This document shows positions 1 to 10,257 of a DNA stretch of 64,000 nucleotides, in pieces. The notes beneath the pieces were generated by a model. That model saw only the letters and a list, made by a program, of their open reading frames with translations. It was not told the origin of the DNA and did no database searches. Position 1 is the first letter of the stretch; the number at the start of each line of letters is the position of its first letter. Both the position numbers and the translations under genes were made by a program. This stretch comes from Lenzites betulinus (Eukaryota > Basidiomycota > Agaricomycetes > Polyporales > Polyporaceae), in assembly GCA_022264855.1 (NCBI GenBank), contig JABYQU010000052.1, positions 62,001 through 126,000 of the forward strand. The letters run 5' to 3'.

Positions 1-969
1 ATCGCCCTCCAGGGCCCTCAGTTCCTGATAGATTCCCTTGAAAGTCTTTGCAGTTTGTACTGGCAATATATCCAAACATATTTCCAGCTTTGCATGATTT
101 AAAATGGCCTACCCCTTACGTGCCCTCTTGCTGTACATTTTGTGCACTCCCAGCTTGTTTGCTCCATAATTTTATACCCTGTACAGATATGGTCCTGCTC
201 TATTTTGCATGCTGTCTGTGTATACTATAGCTACCAATAGATTTGCTCAAAAGTGTTATCGGACATCTGGATCTCTTATAGGCTCCTTATCAGTAGCCCA
301 CAGAGTAGCCCAATCTGTCGCTTTCTGGGGGAATATTATATAGATCAGACAGCATAGCTGTACTGGCATAGTGCTCAGAATCATGTTGCAAAAAACATCA
401 TGAGATTTGGTGGAGAAGTGACGGAGGTATGGAGGAAACACCTCAGAATGACCCTTTGATGCAGTTGGTGAAGAATACATGAATGCACTGCTGTAAGCTG
501 TGTTTGAGCATGTAGACCACCATTTGGGATATTCTGCCCATACCTCCGTCACTTCTCCACCAAATCTCATGATGTTTTTTGCAACATGATTCTGAGCACT
601 ATGCCAGTACAGCTATGCTGTCTGATCTATATAATATTCCCCCAGAAAGCGACAGATTGGGCTACTCTGTGGGCTACTGATAAGGAGCCTATAAGAGATC
701 CAGATGTCCGATAACACTTTTGAGCAAATCTATTGGTAGCTATAGTATACACAGACAGCATGCAAAATAGAGCAGGACCATATCTGTACAGGGTATAAAA
801 TTATGGAGCAAACAAGCTGGGAGTGCACAAAATGTACAGCAAGAGGGCACGTAAGGGGTAGGCCATTTTAAATCATGCAAAGCTGGAAATATGTTTGGAT
901 ATATTGCCAGTACAAACTGCAAAGACTTTCAAGGGAATCTATCAGGAACTGAGGGCCCTGGAGGGCGAT
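1..969. repeat. Long inverted repeat: 432-bp arms around a 105-bp centre
   Basis: Positions 1-432 and 538-969 are reverse complements; paired positions always sum to 970, so the arms have no net indel. Every stretch I compared matched exactly. The unique centre is 433-537. The same 60-codon chance ORF is therefore found at 48-230 on plus and 740-922 on minus. The left arm starts at the first base of the window, so it may continue outside. I see no transposase and no coding signal. It could be a fold-back element, a MITE of the hairpin type, or a recent inverted duplication. A transcript across it would fold into a hairpin of over 400 bp. Confidence 0.9.
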
Positions 970-1953
970 CTATTAGCAGGGAGGCAGGAGGAGGGGCAGA
1001 ATACATGTGGATGGAATATCCTGAGAGTAGGCCCGTTTTAAAGGTATGCTAAATACAATTCTAACGATGTATAGGGTGAATTTATATGTGCCCTGGATCA
1101 GGAGCTATGGAGCAAACAAAATGGCTGCTTTTTGCGAAAATGCGAAAGGCCATATCTTCATCAATATAGCACCGTGGGCTATGCAAATAGATGTCCCAGA
1201 AAGCCCTGAACTATAGCTTTCAAATGATATATTGATCAATGTAATGGGCCCAGAGGAACCAATTATATGCTGCATGCACCTACCAGGACCTGCTGACCCC
1301 TGCCCTGGGTTCGCTTTTTTGACCGCTTTTGGTCTGTTTTTGGCCCCCACAGAATACCCTGATATGTATCATGATCACCACATATACATAGGGCACAAAA
1401 TAGGGCAATAATGCGCCCAGGGGGGCCAAAAGGGAGCCCCCAGGGGGTGGTGGTAGGCCACTGCCCCATTTGGAAGCCAAAAAAGCGCCCAAATGCGGTC
1501 ATTTGGTATACCTACCCTATTGGGAAGCCAAAAAAGCGCCCATTAAGCGGTAAACAGGGACCTACAAGCAGGCACTGATTTTACAATCATTAACAACATC
1601 CCAAGCAGCTTTTAACAATGTTAAACAACCTCAGGGCTTATTTTACAACCATTAACAACATCTAAAGCAGCTTTTAACAATGATTAACATCATTTGACAA
1701 TGCTAGGGTCCATTGTATAAATGCGCTCTATTTTACAATCAATAACAACACTGTACAGATTAACAACCATTAATGGGTTTGTACAACACCTGGGGGCCAG
1801 ATTAACAATAAACTATGGTGGCCACAGAATACACACTGCTGGTACCACCTTGGTGGGCTATTGTAATACAACAGTGGAAGCCACAGGTGGCTCACCCCCG
1901 CCCGCCCCGCCGATCTAGACACACCCAGCCAAAAGCCACACCTGCACACAAAC
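970..1953. other. Non-coding stretch with short dispersed repeats
   Basis: I see no gene here. A motif with core GGAAGCCAAAAAAGCGCCC occurs at about 1472-1490 and again about 51 bp later. From about 1575 to 1815 short AT-rich units of the type ATTTTACAAYCATTAACAAC and CAGCTTTTAACAATG recur irregularly. The open frames in the interval have no protein-like composition. Confidence 0.5.
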
Positions 1954-2530
1954 ATGGCGCCCTCCCAGTCGAAACAAAAGCGCCTCGCCGAAAAGGCCGA
2001 AAAGCAGGCCGCGAAGGGCAAGCCCGGCGGCCGTCGGGAAGCTCCCGCCGCCCATCCTCGCCTTCAACGACGGCGCGTTCTCGTACTCGGGCAAGGAGGA
2101 CTACCTCTACAAGAACCTCTCCTTCGGTATCGAGTGCGTCCTTCGCTAGCTTCGGCATTCACATTCCGTTCGCACCGGCTAACGCAGCATGCGCGCGCAG
2201 CATGGACTCGCGCATCGCGATCGTGGGGCAAAACGGGACGGGCAAGTCGCCGCTGCTGAACCTCATCACGGGCGCGCTACAGCCGTGCGAGGGCACGATC
2301 TCGCGGCACGTCGGGCTCAAGCTCGCAAAGTACTCGCGGCACGTCGGGCTCAAGCTCGCAAAGTACTCGCAGCACAGCGCGGACGAGCTCCCGTATGACA
2401 AGAGCCCGATCGAGCACCTGCAGTCGCTCTACCACGAGAAATACCCCGAGAAGGACATCCAGGCGTGGCACACACAGGTCGGCCGCTTCGGCCTCACCGG
2501 CGCGCACCAGACGTCCGCGATCAAGCAGAA
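1954..2530 (+). pseudogene. Truncated ABCF-type ATPase (ARB1/ABCF2-like) pseudogene
   Basis: Translation from ATG 1954 begins MAPSQSKQKRLAEKAEKQAA, the lysine/alanine-rich start typical of ABCF2/ARB1 ribosome-biogenesis ATPases. Soon after KGKPGG the frame breaks. From about 2047 a second frame gives ILAFNDGAFSYSGKEDYLY, the start of the second ABC domain, so the whole first ABC domain (roughly 300 residues in the family) is missing. A 67-bp intron (2134-2200) is still present and in phase, joining to MDSRIAIVGQNGTGKS. The Walker A motif is followed by proline where Thr/Ser is usual (GKSP). A 33-bp tandem duplication (2304-2336, 2337-2369) repeats HVGLKLAKYS. Similarity ends after TSAIKQ near 2530, before the signature motif and Walker B. 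It cannot encode a working ATPase. Because the intron is retained, it came from DNA-level duplication and deletion and not by reverse transcription. Confidence 0.85.
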
Positions 2531-3477
2531 GTGCGTCGTCCGTGCGCGCGTTCCCCGCGCGTTGTCTTCTTACTGACGAAGTGCATCCGCGCACGCGACA
2601 CAGGTTCATCGCCATGCGTCCTTTGACGGGAACTTTGCTCACCGGCAGATGACTCCCACATCGACTCTCTGCCCCTCTCGTAACGACGCCCTTTCAACGA
2701 CGGTTCCCGCGCACCAGCGCGCATACACACTCCGAGTTACACGGCAATCTGACAAGATTCAAAACTCGTGGGCATAAACAATAAATTGCGCGCCGGCCTC
2801 CCATCTTCCCCAATCGCGCTCCAAACTATGTACTTCGCTCGCCTGCACGTACGCATCACACTCACCAAGTTCCAGCCAGATCGGACGAGGCGCAAAACAC
2901 CGCTTCATGCAATTTCGCACGGGCGCCCACCAATCGCGCCACCTCCCGGAGTACACGTCGCCACGCGACGCCACTGCGTACGTACGCTCGCATGCACGTA
3001 CCGCATGCCGCTCACTGACTCCCGGGGGATCCGCGCAGGTTGGATTGCGCCCTGCGCACACCCATGGACACCCATGGCAAAGACTCGCCCGTCGCAGGCC
3101 GGCCCCTCTGCGCGGCCGCGCAACTTCGCGCACACACTGGCAGGTGTGGACGCTCTCTGCCTACAGGAAGCATGGCGCGATCCGAGCAGCGGGTGCTCAC
3201 GAGCACAGCAGCACCGGCGGGCCGGATTCCATGCGCAGAGGCCTGTGCGCCCATCGGTGTGCCCTGAAACTCAACATACACCCACCCATGCACCCTCCGC
3301 GGCGGCCCCGCGAGTCTCGCGCCAATCCGGAATGACTGGACTGGCGTCGCCGGGGACATCGTCTATGGGCACACGCGAAGCATCGCGGGCAGCGCCGCGC
3401 TGCGCCGACTCATCCTGCAGCCGCGGAACGTGGCACACACTACCGCAAAGGCTGGCGACGTCGTATCGCGTCGCGCA
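2531..3477. other. GC-rich non-coding stretch
   Basis: Several long overlapping frames are open on both strands here, but they share the same GC-rich sequence, have arginine/proline/histidine-rich low-information composition, and show no motif or splice pattern. I see no gene. Confidence 0.5.
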
Positions 3478-3955
3478 CGGGGCCGCACAGGTGCACGGCC
3501 TCGGGCACTCACCTGAGTGTTAAGCACCCACCCGCGGCCGCGCAGGTGCGGGGCCGCGGACACTCGCTTGCTTGTTACACGCCCACCCACGTCCGCGCAG
3601 GTGCGCGACCGCGGTGACTCGCCTTCGTGTTAAGTACCCACGGGCCCGCGGTCGCGCACCTGCGCGGCCGCGGCGACTCGCTTGCTTGTTACGTACCGAC
3701 CCGCGGCCGCGCAGGTGCGCGACCGCGGCGACTCGCCTTTGTGCTAAGTACTCACCCGCGGCCGCGCACCTGCGCGGCCGCGGCGACTCACCTGCTTGTT
3801 ATGTACCCACCCGCGGCCGCGCACCTGCGCGACCGCGGGTCATGTATGGCTGTATCTCGAATGACCTGAGGCCGCGCACCTGCGCAGCCTCAAGCCGTGC
3901 TTAGGGTTACTTCATGATGTCTGCGGCCGCACAAGTGCACGGTCTCGGGAACACG
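3478..3955. repeat. Minisatellite, about 9 units of about 55 bp with a palindromic core
   Basis: Units recur about every 53-60 bp from 3480. Each has a GC-rich near-palindromic core of the type GGCCGCGCAxxTGCGCGGCC followed by a less conserved arm of the type CGACTCGCCTGCTTGTTACG. The four central bases of the core vary: AGGT in units 1, 2, 3 and 5, ACCT in units 4, 6, 7 and 8, and AAGT in the last. AGGT and ACCT are reverse complements, so the core appears in both orientations while the arm keeps one. The outer units are degraded. No gene overlaps. Confidence 0.8.
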
Positions 3956-4496
3956 TAGAGTATATTCTCCCATTATATTCTGCCTCCATGCCCTTACTCG
4001 TTTTCACCTATCCATGCAGGCCGACCTAAAACCTTTGTTTCATTAGTAACTAGGGTGAAGCTGCACAATGAGCCCTAACCTGCGCCTGTTTTACTTATTT
4101 GTATGCAACATCCATTGGTTTTTTGTAGGACCTTCTATAGTTTTTATACAGTAATATAATTATCTATGTGTTCCGCCACCTTGCTGTCTACTATAGTAAG
4201 CCGAGGCAACAGACGATGCAGGGACTAATAACCCTGTAGGCTGCACTCCTCCTTAGGCAATATGATACTTATGCATTTCTACCCTTTGGAGATATAGGGA
4301 ATGGGCAGTGAGGGTGCTACGTTCCTAGTGAACAGCGCAGCCTGCAGGCAGGCATCTGAGACATCGCCATCACAAAGTGGCTGAACCATCAAAAAGTGGC
4401 TGCCCATCACGGTTTTGCCGCCCATCCATCAGCGCTTAACCTAGCCCCCCGCGCTTAGCCTCTCCCTAACCCTCACCCACTCGACTTTTGCCCCTG
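3956..4496. other. Non-coding stretch
   Basis: I see no gene, RNA or repeat structure here. The composition is mixed AT-rich. A CCCTAACCCTC motif lies near 4466, just left of the repeat copy that follows. Confidence 0.4.
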
Positions 4497-5293
4497 TGTA
4501 TCGCCCGCCCGCAACCACGAGGCTCCCACTTCATCTCACGCTCTTCATTTCCGCCCCTTCCACCTGTCATCCAGCAAACCTTATTTCGTGGTAATATATT
4601 TCCTATTCTGGTTGTTTGCCCTTCAATTATTTATCTGGCCGCATCCCCTATATTCGCTCGCACAGTGGAATAATCTAAATGTACGCGGGAAAACACTCAT
4701 TATTTCTTCCACACCCTGTCTCGCTGGCGGAAGTCCGCCAGCGAGACTGCTCATTTTGTCTTTCAGGCTGTCTCGCTGGCGGACGTCCGCCAGCGAGAGA
4801 CGTCCGCCAGCGAGACAGCTCTCCGTACCATATCTGCCCGTCTCGCTGGCGGATGTCCGCCAGCGAGACAGCTCGACACTCAGAAACACCTGTCTCGTTG
4901 GCGGAAGTCCGCCAGCAAGACGGGCAGATGTAGGCTGTGGCCTAGTCTCACTGACGGTCGTCCGCCAGCGAGACGCCTGTTTTTGTGTTTGGGCCCGTCT
5001 CGCTGGCGGACGTCCGCCAGCGAGACGGCTCTTTTCGCGTCCAGGTCAGTCTCGCTGGCGCACATCCGCCATCGAGACTGATGTGATCAAGATAATGCGC
5101 ACTTGGACATTTGTCTTCCTCACATAGTACCTTGTAATTTGTCCTGATCCATCCCCTGTCCACTTACAACCACGGTTGTGCCTAACATCACCCAGATACC
5201 CCATCTTTCACATTGTACGCTTTACCCCCTTCCCGCCATTCCTATCCGTTTCCACACTTAACCCTCACCCACATTACAAAAAGACAGTATTAA
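4497..5293. repeat. Direct repeat copy A, carrying the expanded palindrome array
   Basis: This 797-bp segment is matched by 6245-6684 in the same orientation. Shared blocks include AGGCTCCCACTTCATCTCAC near the left end and CATTACAAAAAGACAGTATT at the right end. Copy A is longer because it has seven palindromic units where copy B has one, and because about 26 bp near 5175-5200 is absent from copy B. The right boundary (ATTAAT, 5293) lies inside the last exon of the adjacent minus-strand gene. I see no terminal inverted repeats, target duplication or coding capacity. It may be a non-autonomous element or a local duplication. Confidence 0.85.
4718..5078. repeat. Array of seven 30-bp palindromes with 22-23 bp unlike spacers
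   Basis: Units lie at 4718-4747, 4770-4799, 4840-4869, 4892-4921, 4945-4974, 4997-5026 and 5049-5078. The half-site is GTCTCGCTGGCGGAC followed by its own reverse complement; the unit at 4997 is a perfect 30-bp palindrome and the others have 1-4 changes. The second unit is followed by an extra half-unit (to 4816). Unit spacing is 52, 70, 52, 53, 52 and 52. The spacers (22 or 23 bp) differ in sequence, although several start with GCTC and some share short pieces in opposite orientation. The layout resembles a CRISPR array, but the host is a eukaryote, no cas gene is near, and the period fits tandem duplication of a 52-bp unit. Confidence 0.9.
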
Positions 5294-6149
5294 TCGCGCG
5301 CCCGACGAACTTCCCCCAGTTCTTCGAGATCTAGTGTGCGTAGAAAACATGTGTTAGTCACACACACCAAGACATAACCGTGTACGGAGAACTCACACTT
5401 TCGTCGAGCATGTCAATGTACGCGTACCCGATGAACTGCTTCGCAAGCCACACCTCCATCTCCTTCGAGCGCCGCATCTGCGCCGTGTCGAAACGCGGCT
5501 GCTTCGGAATCTCCTTCACCTTCGCTACCTCCTCCTCCTCCTCCTCCTCATCACTTTCGCGCCTCTGCGGCGCAGATCCGCGACGCGCTTTCGACGCGCT
5601 CCTCCCAGCCGACCGCGACCGCGACGATTCCCCCTCCGTTCCGCCTCCTAATACACCGTACGTGAGCACTTCGTTACCTAGCATGCATTTCGGTACTCAC
5701 CTGGTGTCGTCGGCGGCTCCGTCGCCTTGCCCTTCCCTTTCTTCAGAGACCTCGTCCCTACCCGCGACGTGGATCGCCCCCTCGTCCGTTTGACTTCGTG
5801 CTCTGCAAACAATCGTAAGTGCTCATTATACACATGCTCACCGCTCCTCACTCACCGTCCTCGTCCTCGTCGTCCTTGTCTGCGTCTGCGTCCGCGTCCC
5901 CCTCTTCATCGTCGCTTTCCTTGAATAAGTCTTCCTCATCCCCACTTGTCTCCTCCTCCTCCTCCACCCGCAGCTTCATCTTGCTCCCCCGCGCCCGCAA
6001 TACAACCTCCTGAATCACAAATCGGTTAGTCACATCCACCCCGTCCTCCCCCTCTCCTTCATTGGTTTCTCACTCACCTTCCCTCTCTGCTTCCCCCCTG
6101 TCGCCCCCTTCTCTGGTGACTTGCTCTTCGACGTAGACCCTTTTGCCAT
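5274..6149 (-). CDS. Acidic 211-residue protein of unknown function, five exons
   Basis: Five exons join in phase on the minus strand: 6149-6078, 6009-5856, 5802-5701, 5647-5397 and 5330-5274, with clean GTGAG donors and CAG/TAG acceptors; one intron holds a CTAAC branch motif. The protein starts MAKGSTSKSKSPEKG (basic), continues with long Glu/Asp runs, then Ser/Arg-rich stretches (SSRSRSAGRSASKARRGS), and ends with a more ordered segment containing EMEVWLAKQFIGYAYIDML and NWGKFVGRAINT. Charge pattern and KR-rich patches suggest a nuclear protein. I do not recognise the family. It sits between two direct repeats, and its last 20 bp, including the stop, lie inside the right end of repeat copy A. 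The same 20 bp recur in copy B at 6665-6684, so its C-terminus is either repeat-derived or was copied with the repeat. Its frame and splice sites are intact. Confidence 0.75.
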
Positions 6150-6244
6150 AGCACAGTTCGTATTGCGTGCAGCAGCTCAGAGAGCAGGTCTCGATAAGCA
6201 GATGGTGGGGAGGAGGAGAGATCAAAGGACACGTCGACGAACCT

Positions 6245-6684
6245 CTTGTATCGCCTGCGCGCACACATGAGGCTCCCACTTCATCTCACGCTCTTCATTT
6301 CCGCCCCTTCCACCTGTCATCCAGCAAACCTTATTTCGTGGTAATATATTTCCTATTCCGGTTGTTTGCCCTTCAATTATTTATCTGGCCGCATCCCCGA
6401 TATGCGCTCGCACAGTTGAATAATCTAAATGTACGCGGGAAAACATTCATTATTTCTTCCACACCCTGTCTCGCTGGCGGACGTCCGCCAGCGAGACGGA
6501 TGTGATCAAGGTAACGCGCACTCGGACATTTGGCTTCCTCACATGATACCTTGTATTTGTACTGATCCATCCCCTGTCCACCCAAAACCACGGTTTTCAC
6601 ATTGTACGTTTTACCCCCCTTCCCGCCATTCCTATCCATTTCCATACTTAACCCTCACCGACATTACAAAAAGACAGTATTAAT
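6245..6684. repeat. Direct repeat copy B, with a single palindrome
   Basis: It is a 440-bp match to 4497-5293 in the same orientation. It contains one perfect 30-bp palindrome at 6468-6497. The left flank of that unit matches the left flank of the first unit of copy A, and the right flank (GATGTGATCAAGGTAA) matches the right flank of the last unit of copy A. So either copy A expanded from one unit or copy B collapsed to one. Its left end lies about 95 bp upstream of the start codon of the acidic-protein gene. Confidence 0.85.
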
Positions 6685-9313
6685 ATTACTCCCCCTCAAC
6701 TGCTCAGATCGGCTCGAAAACGTGTACACACCTGTATGCTAGCTATACCAGCCTGTGTACCAAATTGCGGGCGGAACGGACACTTTATGCCCGAGATATC
6801 CGCATTTCTCCTTTGACAGGGTAGACAGGCGCCCGGGAAGTGTCTCATGACCATCTCACAATTGCGCGGGCAGCTATGCGCCTTTTTCAGCCACAGCATG
6901 CCCCATCTCAAAGCACTGCAAGCCCTTAACTCTAGTTAGATCCTGTAATGCATATCTCAACAACTACTCATCCTAGAAATGTGATCTTAGGCTTGTTCAA
7001 AAGCTAAATAGTGTGCCAATCTGTCTACATACATCTGGGAACATACATCTCTGTACAGACTGTCTAAATGGTGCACAAAGGGCGACATTTTGCTATTTCA
7101 AGGATTTCAAGCAGTATCTCAGTTATATTTTGTGTTATACACATTGTACATAGTCTGGGACTCCTTCAAAGTGACCTAATACACTGTATAAACATTGGCT
7201 GTGGGTCTGTACTACTCTACTCCCTGCTGTGGAAGAAGTGGAGAGTAAGTCTGAATGTGAGGAGAGGGCAGGGGGAGAACATTACTTTGTAGCACACAGA
7301 GTGGTCGCCTTGCCACGCAAAAAATACCGTCAGAAGTCTGCGTTCAGCCGCTTTCCGACGGCATATTTTGTGCGGAAATCGGGCGCGAACTGGCGGAGGT
7401 ATTGCACAAGGAAGCGCCCAGTAGGTGAACACTGGACGCTTCCCTGGGCACCCATATGTTCGTTTCGCGCGAAACGAAAGGTATATCTAGTTAGCGAATG
7501 TCAGCAGGTATAATCGTCAGCAAGAATCAGACAGAACGACCCAGATCTGACAGCGATATGGCTAGATGTCCTCCTGCCCATTGGCAGGAGGACGTCTCAA
7601 CAAGTTCTCGTCTGATTCGCCTCGCGCTGGGCTCGTTGTGATGCAAACCAGTCCCGCTATGAGCTGATTTGTCTAGGAAGCGCCCATTTTGTGCATTTTT
7701 TCGAAATTGTTTGTAGCTCACTACAAGGCACAAAAAGTAGCGCGTCTTGATCGCATTTGAAAACGCCGCCTAATGCAAAAAGAAAGAAGCGAAATGGGTG
7801 AGAAATGAGTGAGCTAAAGCAGGGGAGGGGTACACACCTATGGTCCTAATAGCCGAGGAGGAGTGCAGGAGCCGAGGAGGCCAGAAATGATCAGAAAAGC
7901 GCCCGTAGATAAGATAGGTACAGTAGATATGGTCAGAGGTATCTGCCAGCCAGATTATGAAGCCCCGGCGCTGTTTGCGGGCATCTTATCAATCTATTAC
8001 TACATTTGGAAGGCACCTCCGGAGCTCCAAGGGGGGCCTGCAATGCATTAAACTAACCGGTTTAACTTGTATTGCGGCGCAGGTTTATAATACATTGTTG
8101 CTACAACATATGGTGTCCAGTCAACCTGCTTGAGAGCTAAGGCAACCATATCAATTACAGGCGAGGAGTGCATTCCGAGGGACCGGGGCAGGACTCTGGT
8201 GCTGTTCTGTCCGCATTCGGCATCAACAGCATGAAGATATTCAAAGAAGCCAGAGTGAGTACAACCAGGCGACCAGATCGATCAGTGGGCAAGGCATGAG
8301 TGGGCGCCTAGCTCGCAACATTGTGCGCACAACCAGATTGGCCCCAATGCACGCAGGCATGATAAGCACTCTGTGCAAGCATATGGAGGGCGAGCATGAT
8401 GAGGAGTGGTGTGGGAGAGAAGGGGCCCAGCAAGTGCGACCAAGCACCGCTACCTTATCCAGAGGTTAGAGTTGCCGGCCACACCCAGGACTGCCAGCCA
8501 AACCGCCACACCCAGAACTGCCAGCCACACGTCGGACTGCCAGCCATACTGAGAGCTTCTAGCCATAATGAGAGCTTCCAGCCTTGCCTCACACAGAGGC
8601 CAGCATTCCATTCAGGAAATCTCGCCGGTGTGCACACACCCCGATCCCGTCACGCAAACATGATCTGCACCGTCGATACCAGTCTGAACATCCGGACATC
8701 TGTGTTGATGCCCGCCTGCTCAGATCATGCAGTGCCTCCTCCCGTGGCAAGCGTCCATCCTGCACGGGCAGGTGTGCATCGAGTACCAAGGTGCACTGTG
8801 AATACCCAGTTTTTGTGCATACGTCCGATCGTGCTGGGGCTCAGTGCGCAGGCAGGACGATGTGCGGAGTCTGTGTGTGATGGCGTGGTGGGCAGAGCGG
8901 CGGCGGGCTGTTTGGGGTGGGCATGCCCATGGGATGGGCCGAAAATGGTGAATTTTGGATGTGGGCAGATGGCCGCGAAACTTGGGGGGTGTATGCGCGC
9001 TGGTGCATGGGACCTATCAGCACAAGGGTGTCATTGTACAAGGCACAAGCAAGTAGGAGCATCGGTTTCTTTGCTGGGATAGGCCCTGGCTGCATGGTGC
9101 TATCTGTGCAGTGTCTTCTGTGGCCAAGCCTGTCTGACAGTGCACGATGACATTGTGGACAGCACGGGGTGAGGTGGGGGCAGTCCTGTGATGAAAATGC
9201 CATACTCTCACCCATGGTGGCCTGGCACATGTAGGAGGTTGTTGGGGTGTGGTGAAGCCCTCCACGTGCAGGGCAAGAGGGAGACACTCGCAGAGGGGCG
9301 CAGAGAGTTGCTG
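6685..9313. other. Long stretch without a recognisable gene
   Basis: I find no supported gene in these 2.6 kb. A 14-bp inverted repeat with a 4-bp loop (core GTCCTCCTGCC) lies at 7565-7596. Around 8475-8580 two short tandem repeats occur: units of the type CCACACCCAGAACTGCCAGC, and two copies of ATAATGAGAGCTTCCAGCC type. Longer open frames at 8396-9082 (plus) and 8841-9449 (minus) overlap each other and have no motifs or splice pattern. Confidence 0.5.
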
Positions 9314-9912
9314 TTACGATTGATGAGGAATGAAGAAATCGTTTCTTATGGGGTGACGTTTCAGCCAACTGATGAAATGCAAATCGATGTACATGGGAAA
9401 AAAAATTCAAATCCCGATAGCTTTGGATTACATTTAGAATAGACGCCACATAGAACCTCTTCTAACAGACCTAGGGTTAGGGTCCCAATTCATTAGAAAC
9501 TTTAGGGTTAGCGCTTAGTTCCCCTACGATGCTGTGCTAGTGACTTTGTAGGCTCGGTGTAGTCTCAAGCTAAACCCTCCTAGTCCGCGCTTGTCTAACC
9601 CTAGCTCACACAGTGCTTCACTTAGGCAGCTACACCTCTGCCACATAGGCAAATTGAACTTGCTCTGAAACATACTAAACAGTGTTTTCAGCCATCCTAT
9701 GATTATTTCCAAGTCCCATGGGCACCTGTCCTGCTTGCCAGCACAGTGAGCATGACTTGTGCCTGAGGGACTTGGTAGAAAGGCGCTCAGAGCATTTTCC
9801 ATAAGCAGGGCTCAATACAATGGCAAAACCGGCATATTGAGCCACATAACAGTCTGATTAGTATGGAAATACTACCATTAGGTGCGCATGAATGAGCGCA
9901 ATCTATGCATAT
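9314..9912 (+). repeat. Dispersed repeat, copy 1 of 2
   Basis: It begins TTACGATTGATGAGGAATGA and ends CTATGCATATA. It matches 10258-11142 in the same orientation along its whole length, at high but clearly imperfect identity. It contains the telomere-like string CCTAGGGTTAGGGTCCC and a further TTTAGGGTTAG, which are inside the repeat and not a terminal array. No coding frame is conserved between copies. The 345 bp between the copies (9913-10257) hold no gene that I can see. Confidence 0.8.
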
Positions 9913-10257
9913 AAAAGGTCTCCAGCCTATGTAAGTCCCAATCTTGAATGATGGGCACAATCACCCTTAATGCCGCCTGGCACTGCAATATTCTTCATAA
10001 CCTCTGTGGTGTCCTGTGCAAGACTGGATGGCAAGATCTCCTTTGCCCCCTTGAGGATGCCAACATTCACCATATTACTAATGGCATGGATGGACAGCCA
10101 GAGGGCTGTAGGATGCTGTTATGAATATGGATGGTCTCTAGCATTTAGAAAGAGCCTCATGTAGACGAGTGTGTTAGTATGAGCCTGCAGAAATGTAAGT
10201 TAATCTAGATGTATGTTAGAAACTCATGCTAACATGCCAGTAACTTTACAGATAGAA

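Noticed and set aside
4718..5078. A true CRISPR array
   Set aside because: Repeat and spacer sizes fit, but the repeats are full palindromes, the host is a eukaryote, no cas gene is near, and the homologous copy at 6468 has a single unit. I treat it as a palindromic tandem array.
8396..9449. Overlapping frames of about 200-230 codons on both strands
   Set aside because: No motif, no splice logic and mutual overlap. Composition follows short DNA repeats.
9460..9520. Telomere remnant
   Set aside because: Only isolated TTAGGG-like strings occur, and they are part of a dispersed repeat found twice. There is no tandem array.
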